Part shown: in pieces, positions 43,211 to 54,034 of the stretch
Layout: each line of letters begins with the position of its first letter
Position numbering within the stretch: position 1 is the first letter of the stretch
NCBI GenBank assembly: GCA_034509755.1
Contig: CM067548.1
Location: 13,282,018 to 13,346,017 of the forward strand
Direction of reading: 5' to 3'
Origin: Anisodus tanguticus
Lineage: Eukaryota; Streptophyta; Magnoliopsida; Solanales; Solanaceae
DNA: 64,000 nt
Notes under the pieces: model-generated
Seen by the model: only the letters and a program-made list of their open reading frames with translations
The model's database searches: none
Told to the model about the DNA's origin: nothing
Program-made: the position numbers and the translations under genes

Positions 43211-44577
43211 ATCGAACTCCAGCACATGCCAAAAGCCTAGAACAAATTTATTGATACCCTTGCAACTATATCATCTAATATTCAGCACCTTAAAAGAAGT
43301 TACATTGACCCATTGGAGATCAGCATCATGGAAGAACATGGTTACTGTTCCCATATGGAAGCGGAACTCGATGGAAAACCATGGTATGTTGACATAAGCA
43401 TATATCTAGAAAGGGGAGAGTATCTCGAAAACACAATAGTCAATCAGGAGAAGACCATTAGAAGAATGGCCAATGGTTTCTTACTAATTAAGGGAGTATT
43501 CTATAAGAGAATGGCCGACCTAGGGCTTCGCAAATGTGTCGATGCCGCAGAGGCCACAAAGCTGTTAGAAGAAGTACATTCCGAAACTTGCAGACCTCAC
43601 ATGAACAGGTTCATCTTGGCCAAGAAAATCTTGAGAGCAGGTTACTATTAGATGACAATGGAAACTGATTGCAGCTGATTCGTGCAAAGATGCCATCAGT
43701 GCCAAATTCACGGAGATCTGATCAAAGTCCCACCAAATGAGCTTAATGTGATGAGCTCACCCTGGCCGTTTGAATATCACGTCATCCTAGTCGCCATAGA
43801 CTACTTCACAAAGTGGGTGGAAGCTACTTCTCACAAGTCGATAACAAAGAAAGTAGTAGCCGACTTCATACACAACAACATCATATGCCGATTTGGATTC
43901 CAGAGTCGATCCTAACAGACAATGGAGAAAATTTGAACAACCATCTGATGAAAGACATTTGTGAGCAATTCTGCATCACTCACCGAAATTCAACCACATA
44001 TAGGCCACATATGGATGGAGACATAAAGGCAAAAAATAAAAACATCAAAAGAATCTTAAGGAAAATGACCGACTATTACAAGTGTTGGCATGAACAACTA
44101 CCCTATGCATTGCTAGGATATCAAACAACCACTCAAACCTCAATTATAGCAACTCCATACTTGTTTATCTACGACACTGAAGTAGTGATACCAACCGAGG
44201 TAGAGATATCCACACTCAAAATCATACAAGAAGTAGAACTAGACAATACAGAGTGGGTTTAGAAAGGATACAAGCAACTGGCTCTAATAGATGAGAAAAG
44301 AATGATTGCCGTATGACACGGTCAATTCTATCAACAGATAATGGCACATGCCTTCAACAAATAGGTAAGAGCCCGAACATTTCAAATACGACAACTTGTG
44401 CTCAAGCGCATATTTCTACACTAAGACGAGTATAAAGGAAAGTTCGCATCTAACTAGCGAGGGCCCTACATGGTGCGCAAGGTACTGTCATGAGGAGCTG
44501 TCATCCTTGCAGAAATGGACGGTCAAGAGTGGCCCAAAGTAATTAATTCAGATGCAATCAAGTGGTACTACACGTGA
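43211..44577 (+). pseudogene. Tat-1 integrase remnant
   Basis: Zinc finger: VHSETCRPHMN and CHQCQIHGDLI (about 43575-43720). The block that normally holds the first catalytic Asp is missing: PWPFEYHVILVAIDYFTKW joins across a deletion near 43780. The second Asp survives (ILTDNGENLNNH, 43911). The Glu position reads Lys (MDGDIKAKNKNIKR). The tail QLVLKRIF...GPYMVRKVLS, then WPKVINSDAIKWYYT, ends at TGA 44577. Two of three catalytic residues are gone. Confidence 0.82.
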
Positions 44578-44593
44578 AGACACACTTCTTAAG

Positions 44594-44690
44594 CTTGTAA
44601 TCATCTTTTACTTGTAATTGCATATCTTTACTTGTAATCGCACTTTTCTTTTGCTTGTAATTGCACTTTTTGCTTGTAATTGCATTAGAA
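44594..44690 (+). repeat. Tat-1 3' UTR array a: about 20-bp repeats, five copies
   Basis: Five imperfect copies of CTTGTAATTGCA plus a T-rich spacer, starting right after the pol stop codon. Confidence 0.85.
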
Positions 44691-44711
44691 AACCAAATCA
44701 TTCCTAGTAAC

Positions 44712-45063
44712 GAACTACGCGAGGACCTAATTACCAAAAATAGGGGATATGTAGGCATCCATTAAGGACTCGGTCGCAATATTACCCAAATCCATCATTC
44801 CTTTTATATAAACTACGCGAGGACCTGCTTCCCAAAATGGGATACATTGGCATCCATTTCGGATGCTGTCGCGTTATTAGCAAAATTTATATTGTTTTGT
44901 AATATGAACTACGCAATGACCTAGTTCCCAAGGAGACATATATAGGAGCTCTTCGAGCTCAGTCGCATTATTACAAAAATCAACTATATTTATTCTGAAC
45001 TACGTTTCGACCTGATTCCCGAGATGAGATATATAGGTGCTCTTCGAGCTCGATCGTACCAAA
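44712..45063 (+). repeat. Tat-1 3' UTR array b: about 95-bp repeats, four copies
   Basis: Copies start with GAACTACGCGAGGACCT at 44712, 44810 (without the G), 44906 and 44997 (periods 98, 96, 91). Each holds CATA...GGCATCCATT or GGAGCTCTTCGAGCTC and TCGCATTATTA. Copies diverge progressively from left to right. Confidence 0.88.
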
Positions 45064-45824
45064 TAAAACACCCAAAGAAATACCTAGGAAACCTCAAAGA
45101 CATTAAAAATTGAAGGATCACCTCACACAACATAAATTGGGGTAGAATTTTTTAAGATGTCAAAAAATTCCACAAACAACCCGACTCAAAAGGATCAGCC
45201 AGTCCAGGCTCACAAACTAGGGCATAAGTTTTTAGAAGAACTCAAAAATTCCTTCAAATCCAAATTAGCACGAGTCAGCTGATTCAAATATGCAACTGAG
45301 GCAAATTTTCTAGGGGGTCTCAAAAATTTCACCAAGACGAAGAGCAAAAAGTAGAGCACCGAAGACAGTCAGAAAACCTCGCTCAAGCAAATATGTCATG
45401 ACATGAGTTAACAATATTTTAAAATATACACAATGTTTAGTTCAAAATTTTTCTTATTTTCAAAACATCTCTATTTCAAAACATTTCCCTCATTACATCG
45501 GGACTGAAAGATGGTTCAACACCAAAAAATAGAGAAACAACAAAATAGGTGTCGGCAATACAGATCGACCACATAGGAAACTAGAAAATCTTTTTGTGAT
45601 TGCAGGTCACCAAATCTCCTTCGAGAATACAATGAGTTTTTCTACTAATTTGTTCATTCATGAATGAAACATGTACAACTGAAAGCTATTCTGACATCGG
45701 CAGACAACTGATAGGCCCTAAGAGTCACCAACAAAGCAAAAACACAACACCAGACCTGAGAGCCGCAGCTAGAAGAAAATGCCATAAACGGGCATGACGT
45801 AAAAGGTACAACCTAACCCTGAGA
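45064..45824 (+). other. Tat-1 3' UTR, non-repetitive part
   Basis: Non-coding. Purine-rich stretches such as TTTTTTAAGATGTCAAAAAATTCC recur in variant form (45165, 45228, 45310), spaced about 70 bp, perhaps another very degraded array. No gene. Confidence 0.55.
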
Positions 45825-47232
45825 GTCTAGAGTCATAATGATGTAATTATGGACAAAAAGTTACATTCATCATTCAAAGGTCCGAGTGGTGTAATTCTGG
45901 CCGAAAGGTTTCAGTCGTCACTCCAAGTGTCAGAATGATGTAATTTCGGTCGAAGGATTGCAATCGTCATTCAAAAGTCCGAGTGGTATAATTCCAGCCG
46001 AAAGGTTGTAGTCATCACTCTAAGTGTCAGAATGATGTAATTTCGGCCGAAAGGTTGTAGTCGTCATTCAAAAGTTAGAGTGGTATAATTCCGGTCAAAA
46101 GATTGCAATCGTCACTCCAAGTGTCAAAATGATATATTTCCGACCGAAAGGTTACAGTCATCATTCAAAAGTATGAGTGGTGTAATTCTCACTAAAAGGT
46201 TTCAATCGTTACTCCAAGTGTTAGAATGATGTAATTTCGGCCAAACGGTTGCAATCGTCATTCAAAAGTCTGAGTGGTGTAATTCTAGCTGAAAGATTAC
46301 TGTCGTCACTCTAAGTGTCATAATGATGTAATTTTGGGCAAAAGGTTGCAGTCGTAATTTAAAAGTCTGGGTGGTGTAATTCCGGCCAAAAGGTTGCTGT
46401 CGTCACTCAAGTGTCAGAATGATTTAATTTCGACTGAAATGTTACAGTCGTCATTCAAAAGTCGGAGTGGTGTAATTCCGGCCGAAAGGTTGCAGTCGTC
46501 ACTTCAAGTGTCAAAATGATATAATTCTGGCTGAAAGGTTGCAGTCGTAATTCAAAAGTCTGAGTGGTGTAATTCCGGCCGAAAGGTTGCAGTCATCACT
46601 CGAAGTGTTATAATGATGTAATTTTGGCCGAAAGGTTGCAGTCGTCACTCTAAGTGTCGTAATGATGTAATTTTGGACAGAAGGTTGCAGTCGTCATTCA
46701 AAAGTCCGAGTGGTGTAATTCCAGCTGAAAGGTTGAAGTTGTCACACCATGTGTCAAAATGATATAATTCCTGCCGAAAGGTTGTAGTCGCAATTCAAAA
46801 ATCTGAGTGGTGTAATTCCGGCCGAAAGGTTGTAGTCGTCACTTTAAGTGTCAAAATGATATAATTCTGGCCGAAAGGTTGCAATCGTCATTCAAAAGTT
46901 TGAGTGGTATAATTCTGGCCAAAATGTTGAATTTGTCACTTCAAGTGTCGAAATGATATAATTTCGGCAAAAAGGTTGCACTCGTCATTCAAAAGTCCGA
47001 GTGGTGTTATTCCGGCCGAAAGGTTGAAGTCGTCAATCCAAGTGTCAGAATGGTGTAATTCTAGTCGAAAGGTTGCAGTCTTCATTCAAAGGTCTAAATG
47101 ATGTGATTCTAGCCGAAATGTTGCAATCCTCATTTGAAAGTGTCAGGTGATGTAATCTCGGTCGAAAGGACGCAGTATTCACCCTCAAGTCCGAACGATG
47201 TACTTTCGGTCGAAAGGCCGCAATTTTTGTTC
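45825..47232 (+). repeat. Tat-1 3' UTR array c: 49-bp minisatellite with 97-bp dimeric order
   Basis: About 29 copies of a 48-49-bp unit containing GTGTAATTCCGGCCGAAAGG and TTGCAGTCGTC. Two variants alternate. One is entered by CATTCAAAAGTCCGAGTGG, the other by CACTCCAAGTGTCAGAATGA. The true period is therefore a dimer of about 97 bp, with roughly 14 dimers. The first and last copies are the most degraded. Confidence 0.93.
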
Positions 47233-47278
47233 CCCAAAAATCAAACTATAGGATCAACAACATCTACTAGCAAAATCG

Positions 47279-47458
47279 ACAGAGCCAGACAATGTCGAAG
47301 GTGACGTCCGCTCGAACAAACACTCCCAGCAAGTCAACAGAGTTATATAATGTTGTAGGTAGCATCCGTATAGATAAACAATTCAACAGAGCCAGATGGT
47401 GTCGCATGTGGCATCCGTTCAAACAACAAAAAACCAAGTAGAGCCAAACGCATCTACG
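47279..47458 (+). repeat. Tat-1 3' UTR array d: 50-59-bp repeats, three and a half copies
   Basis: Copies begin ACAGAGCCAGA at 47279, ACAGAGTTATA at 47338, ACAGAGCCAGA at 47388 and TAGAGCCAAA at 47441. Each contains a GTG(A/G)C(G/A)TCCG segment. The last copy is cut by the satellite. Confidence 0.8.
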
Positions 47459-48793
47459 TTTCCATAATCTCATAAGTGTTCTTATACTACAAGCCCCTTA
47501 GGCCCACATCATATCCATACAACACCCAAATAAATATCATAGAACAATAAGTTTATGAATGCAAATAACCATATAATGCAAGATATCATGATACAATGAG
47601 ATGCATCAAAATAAGATATGAAATATCAAATGCTTTCCAGAATTCAATACACATACACAATCCAAGATATCATATCGGAACAATGTGTGACGGGTAAATA
47701 TATCAAGCAACTATGGCGACAAGCCCATAAATGGGAACAAGCCCAAATAATCAGCAGTCGGAACCAGCACGAGGCTGATTCCCCAAACCCCATCATCACA
47801 GTTCAACACAGGTACCCACTCAAACATTCATCACAAATGTTTGATACAGAACCCCAAAATAGCCCCATACTCCTTAATATTTATAACTTCTTCTGCACTT
47901 CTATTAAAGTCTCAAAAAGATAAATCGTAGCCTACCTTGGTGTCGAACAGGTGCGCCTATAATCAGGCCCCAGTGATAGCATTGCCCTTCCTTGGCGCCT
48001 TGTGATAATCGAAGGTTATCCACGAATATACTACTCATTAATATAAGTCTTACACAAAATAAGGGCATAACCTTTAGCAAAGCAAGACTACAAATATCGA
48101 CCCCGGGCCCACTTCACCAAGACTCGAACATTAATACCCAAAAACGATTAACACATACTAGATAATCATATTCTTAAGTTAATTGAAAAACTAAATACAT
48201 TTGAACCCTCAATTGAACGATAATCAAAAAGCTCCAATTTGAAATCCTAGAAATATTCCCGAATTGAAAATAGATTTTTATACTTAATTTAGGACATACA
48301 ACATGATAATCTAACATAATCCACTCCTAATTCATGATATTAGTACAAATTTATCCATAAACCTCCCTTAAAATCAATAACAGAGTTCTCTTAATCTCCA
48401 AATAACTTAAAATAATTTTTTCCCAACTTACTAACACACTACATCACCATTAATAAATTTAGAAATATAAACTTAAGTTAAAAATGAAAGAATCTCTTAC
48501 CCCAAGGTTGAAATTGCTCCTACGGTTTTCAAAATACTCCAAGGTGACGCTAGTCTCGAGGTTTTCCATTTTGGGAAAGAGAATTATGACCGAAAGAATA
48601 TTATTGGACACCTGATATAGTACTTCCGCCCCAGCGAAATCGACTCCGCTGGAACCTGCTAAGGCGCTGTCACTTGACACCTCCCCCCTACTACGGAATA
48701 ATTCATCGGATCATAGAGCCCAGCTTTTGGTTGTAATAATATCATGTTGCACACGTGCAACTCCATTCCCCGCGTATCAATATCATCTCTGTG
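47459..48793 (-). repeat. satellite unit 1 (array edge)
   Basis: It begins directly after array d of Tat-1, about 120 bp past the inferred LTR start, so the array edge is not at the LTR boundary. The junction reads GCTGTCACTTGACACC, one base off the consensus before the inverted repeat. Confidence 0.9.
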
Positions 48794-51461
48794 TTTCCAT
48801 AATCTCATAAGTGTTCTTATCCTTCAAACCCCTTAGGCCCACATCATATCCATACCACACTCAAATAAATATCACATAACGATGAGTTTATGAATGCAAA
48901 TGACCATATAAGGCAAGATATCATGATATAATGAGATGTAACAAAATAAGAGATGAAATATCAAATGCTTTCCAGAATTCAATACACATACACAATCCAA
49001 GATATCATATCGAAACCATGTGTGACGGGTAAATATATCAAGCAACTATGGCGACAAGCCCACATATGGCAACAAGTCCAAATAATCAGCAGTCGGAACC
49101 AGCACGAGGCTGATTCGCCAAACCATATCATCACAGTTCAACACCAGTACCCACTCAAACATTCATCACTAATGTTTGATACAGACCCCCAAACTAGCCC
49201 AATACTCCTAAATATTTATAACTTCTTCTGCACTTCTATCGAAGTCTTGAAAAGCTAAACCGTAGCCTACCTTGGTGTCGAATATGTGCGCCTATAATCA
49301 GGCCCCAGTGATCGAATTGCCCTTCCTCGGCGCCTTGTGATAATCGAAGGTTATCCACGAATATACTACTCATTAATATAAGTCTTACACAAAATAAGGA
49401 CATAACCTTTTACAAAGCAAGACTTCAAATATCGACCCCGGGCCCACTTCACCAAGACTCGAACATTAATACCCAAAAACTATTAATACATACTAGATAA
49501 TCATATCCTTAAGTTAATTGAAAAACGGAACACATTTGAACCCTCAATTGAACGATAATCAAAAAGGTCCAATTTGAAATCCTAGAAATATTCCCGAACT
49601 GAAAATAGTTTTTTATACTTAATTTAGGACATACAACATGATAATCTAACATAATCCACTCCTAATTCATGATATTAGTACAAATTGATCCATAAACCTC
49701 CTTTAAAATGAATAACAGAGTTCTCTTAATCTCTAAATAACTTACAATAAATATTTCCCAACTTACTAACACACTACATCACCATTAATAAATTTAGAAA
49801 TATAAACTTAAGTTATAAATGAAGGAATCTCTTACCCCAAGGTTGAAATTGCTCCTAGGGTTTTCAAAATACTCAAAGGTGACGCTAGTCTAGAGGTTTT
49901 CCATTTTGGGAAAGAGAATTATGACCTAAAGAATATTATAGGACACCTGATATAGTACTTCCGCCCCAGCGGAATCGACTCCGCTGGAACACGTTGAGGC
50001 GGTGTCACTTGACACCTCCCCCTACTACGGAATAATTCATCGGATCATGGAGCCCAGCTTTTGGTTGTAATAATATCATGTTGCACACGTGCAACTCCAT
50101 TCCCCGCGTATCAATATCATCTCTGTGTTTCCATAATCTCATAAGTGTTCTTATCCTTCAAACCCCTTAGGCCCACATCATATCCATACCACACTCAAAT
50201 AAATATCACATAACGATGAGTTTATGAATGCAAATGACCATATAAGGCAAGATATCATGATATAATGAGATGTAACAAAATAAGAGATGAAATATCAAAT
50301 GCTTTCAAGAATTCAATACACATACACAATCCAAGATATCATATCGAAACCATGTGTGATGAGTAAATATATCAAGCAACTATGGCGACAAGCCCACATA
50401 TGGCAACAAGCCCAAATAATCAGCAGTCGGAACCAGCACGAGGATGATTCCCCAAACCCCATCATCACAGTTCAACACCAGTACCCACTCAAACATTCAT
50501 CACAAATGTTTGATACAGACCCCCAAACAAGCCCAATACTCCTCAATATTTATAACTTCTTCTGCACTTCTATCGAAGTCTCGAAAAGCTAAACCGTAGC
50601 CTACCTTGGTGTCGAACATGTGTGCCTGTAATCAGGCCCCAGTGATATCATTGCCCTTCCTTGGCGCCTTGTGATAATCGAAGGTTATCCATGAATATAC
50701 TACTCATTAATATAAGTCTTACACAAAATAAGGGCATAACCTTTAACAAAGCAAGACTACAAATATCGACCCCAGGCCCAATTCACCAGGACTCGAACAT
50801 TAATACCCAAAAACTATTAATACATACTAGATAATCATATCCTTAAGTTAATTGAAAACTAAACACATTTGAACCCTCAATTGAACGATAATAAAAAGCT
50901 CCAATTTGAAATCCTAGAAATATTCCCTAATTGAAAATAGATTTTTATACTTAATTTAGGACTTACAACATGATAATCTAACATAATCCACTCGTAATTC
51001 ATGATATTAGTACAAATTGATCCATAAACCTCCATTAAAATCAAATAACAGAGTTCTCTTAATCTCTAAATAACTTACAATAAATATTTCCCAACTTACT
51101 AACACACTACATCACCATTAATAAATTTAGAAATATAAACTTAAGTTATAAATGAAGGAATCTCTTACCCCAAGGTTGAAATTGCTCCTAGGGTTTTCAA
51201 AATACTCAAAGGTGACGCTAGTCTAGAGGTTTTCCATTTTGGGAAAGAGAATTATGACCTAAAGAATATTATAGGACACCTGATATCGTACTTCTGCCCC
51301 AGCGGAATCAACTCTGCTGGAACCCGCTGAGGCGGTGTCACTTGACACCTCCCCTCTACTACAGAATAATTCATCGGATCATGGAGCCCAGCTTTTGGTT
51401 GTAATGATATGATGTTGCAGATGTGCAACTCTATTCCCCGCGTATCAATATCATCTCAGTG

Positions 51462-52813
51462 TTTCCATAATCTCATAAGTGTTCTTATCCTTCAAGCCCC
51501 TTAGGCCCACATCATATCCATACCATACTCAAATAAATATCACAGAACAATGAGTTTATGAATGCAGATGACCATATAAGGCAAGATATCATGATACAAT
51601 GAGATGCAACAAAATAAGAGATGAAATATCAAATGCTTTCAAGAATTCAATACACATACACAATCCAAGATATCATATCGAAACCATGTGTAATGAGTAA
51701 ATATATCAAGCAACTATGGCGACAAGCCCACATATGGCAACAAGCCCACATATGGCAACAAGCCCAAATAATCAGTAGTCGGAACCAGCACGAGGTTGAT
51801 TCCCCAAACCCCATCATGAAAGTTCAACACCAGTACCGACTCAAAAATTCATCACAAATGTTTGATAAGACCCCCAAACAAGCCCAATACTCCTCAATAT
51901 TTATAAATTCTTCTGCACTTCTATTGAAGTCTCGAAAAGTTAAACCGTAGACTACCTTGGTGTCGAACAGGTGCGCATATAATCAGGCCCCAGTGATGGC
52001 TTTTCCCTTCCTTGGAGCCTTGTGATAATCGAAGGTTATCCACGAATATACTACTCATTAATATAAGTCTTACACAAAATAAGGACATAACCTTTAACAA
52101 AGCAAGACTACAAATATCGACCCCGGGCACACTTCACCAAGACTGGAACATTAATACCAAAAAACCATTAATACATACTAGATAATCATATAGTTAAGTT
52201 AATTGAAAACTAAATACATTTGAACCCTCAATTGAACGATAATTAAAAAGCTCCAATTTGAAATCCTAGAAATATTCCCGAATTGAAAATAGGATTTTAT
52301 ACTTAATTTAGGACAAACAACATTATAAACTAACATAATTCACTCCTAATTCATGATATTAGTACAAATTGATCCATAAACCTCCATTAAAATCAATAAC
52401 ATAGTTCTATTAATTTCCAAATAACTTACAATAAATTTTTCCCAACTTACTAACACACTACATCACCATTAATAAACTTAAAAATATAAACTTAAGTTAT
52501 AATTGAAAGAATCTCTTACCCCAAGGTTGAAATTGCTCCTAGGGTTTTCAAAAATACTCCAAGGTGACGCTAGTCTCGAGGTTTTCCATTTTGGGAAAGT
52601 GAATTATGACCTAAAGAATATTATAGGACACCTGATATAATACTTCCGCCCCAGCAGAATCGACTCCGCTAGAACCCGCTGAGGCGGTGTCACTTGACAC
52701 CTCCCCTCCACTACTGAATAATTCTTCAGATCATGGAGCCTAGCTTTTGGCTGTAATAATATCATGTTGCGGACGTGCAACTCCTTTCCCCGCGTATCAA
52801 TATCATCTCAGTG
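51462..52813 (-). repeat. satellite unit 4, with an 18-bp duplication
   Basis: 1352 bp long because CCCACATATGGCAACAAG is present twice in tandem (about 51727-51762), extending a short internal repeat to three copies. Confidence 0.9.
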
Positions 52814-54034
52814 TTTCCACAATCTCATAAGTGTTCTTATCCTTCAAGTCACTTAGGCCCATATAATATTCATACCACACTCAAATAATATCATAGAACA
52901 ATGAGTTTATCATATCGAAACCATGTGTAATGACTAAATATATCAAGCTACTATGGCGACAAGCCCACATATGGCAACAAACCCAAATAATCAGCAGTCG
53001 GAACCAGCACGAGGCTGATTCCCCAAACCCCATTATCAAAGTTCAACACTAGTACCCACTCAAACATTCATCACAAATGTTTGATACAGACCCTTAAACA
53101 AGCCCGATACTCTTAAATATTTATAACTTCTTCTGCACTTCTATCAACATCTCAAAAAACTAAATCGTAGCCTACCTTGGTGTCGAACCGGTGCGCCTAT
53201 AATCAAGACCCAGTGATATCCTTGCCCTTCATTGGCACCTTATCATAATCGAAGGTTATCCACGAATATACTACTCATTAATGTAAGTCTTACACAAAAT
53301 AAGGACATAACCTTTAACAAAGCAAGACTACAAATATTGACCCCGGGCCCACTTCACCATGACTCGAAAATTAATACCCAAAAACCATTAATACATACTA
53401 GATAATCATATCCTTAAGTTAATTGAAAATCTAAACACATTTGAACCCTCAATTGAACGATAATAAAAAATGCTCCAATTTGAAATCCTAGAAATATTCC
53501 AGAATTGAAAATAGTGTTTTATACTTAATTTAGGACTTACAACATGATATTATAACATAATCCACTCCTAATTCATGATATTAGTACAAATTGATCCATA
53601 AACCTCCATTAAAATCAATAACAAAGTTCTCTTAATCTCCAAATAACTTACAATAATTTTTTCCCAACTTACTAACACACTACATCACCATTAATAAACT
53701 TAGAAATATAAACGTAAGATATAAATGAAAGAATCTCTTACCCCAAGGTTGAAATTTCTCCTAGGGTTTTCAAAATACTCCAAGGTTACGCTAGTCTCTA
53801 GGTTTTCCATTTTGGGAAAGTGAATTATGACATAAACAATATTATAGGACACCTGATAAATTACTTCAGCCCCAGCGGAATCGATTCCGCTGGAACCCGC
53901 TGAGGTGGTGTCACTTGACACCTCCCCTCTACTACGGAATAATTCGTCGGATCATGAAGCCCAGCTTTTGGCTGTAATAATATCATGTTGCAGACGTGCA
54001 ACTCCATTCCCCGCGTATGGATATCATCTCAGTG
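52814..54034 (-). repeat. satellite unit 5, with a 113-bp deletion
   Basis: 1221 bp long. The segment between GAGTTTAT and CATATCGAAACC (about 52911) is missing, and the breakpoints share TAT. Confidence 0.9.

Larger units (their letters stand above)
38758..47458 (+). mobile_element. Tat-1: Tat/Ogre-type Ty3/gypsy element, 3' LTR missing
   Basis: It starts TGACACCTAATTTTTCCCC at 38758, inside Gypsy-3 pol. Gag, protease region, a truncated RT, RNase H, a second (archaeal-type) RNase H and integrase follow on the plus strand to about 44577. A 2.9-kb 3' untranslated region is full of tandem repeats. The extra RNase H with NNMAEYEACILGL is diagnostic of the Tat clade. No second TGACACCTAATT is found before the satellite begins at 47459, so the 3' LTR is lost or displaced by the satellite. 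Confidence 0.85.

Noticed and set aside
45825..47232. CRISPR-like alternation of repeat and spacer
   Set aside because: The 'spacers' are themselves two repeated variants, and the setting is a plant retrotransposon 3' UTR.
48459..48680. Minus-strand reading frame starting MSSDSALAGSSG in satellite units 1 and 5
   Set aside because: It is open in only two units and interrupted by stops in the others; most likely chance.
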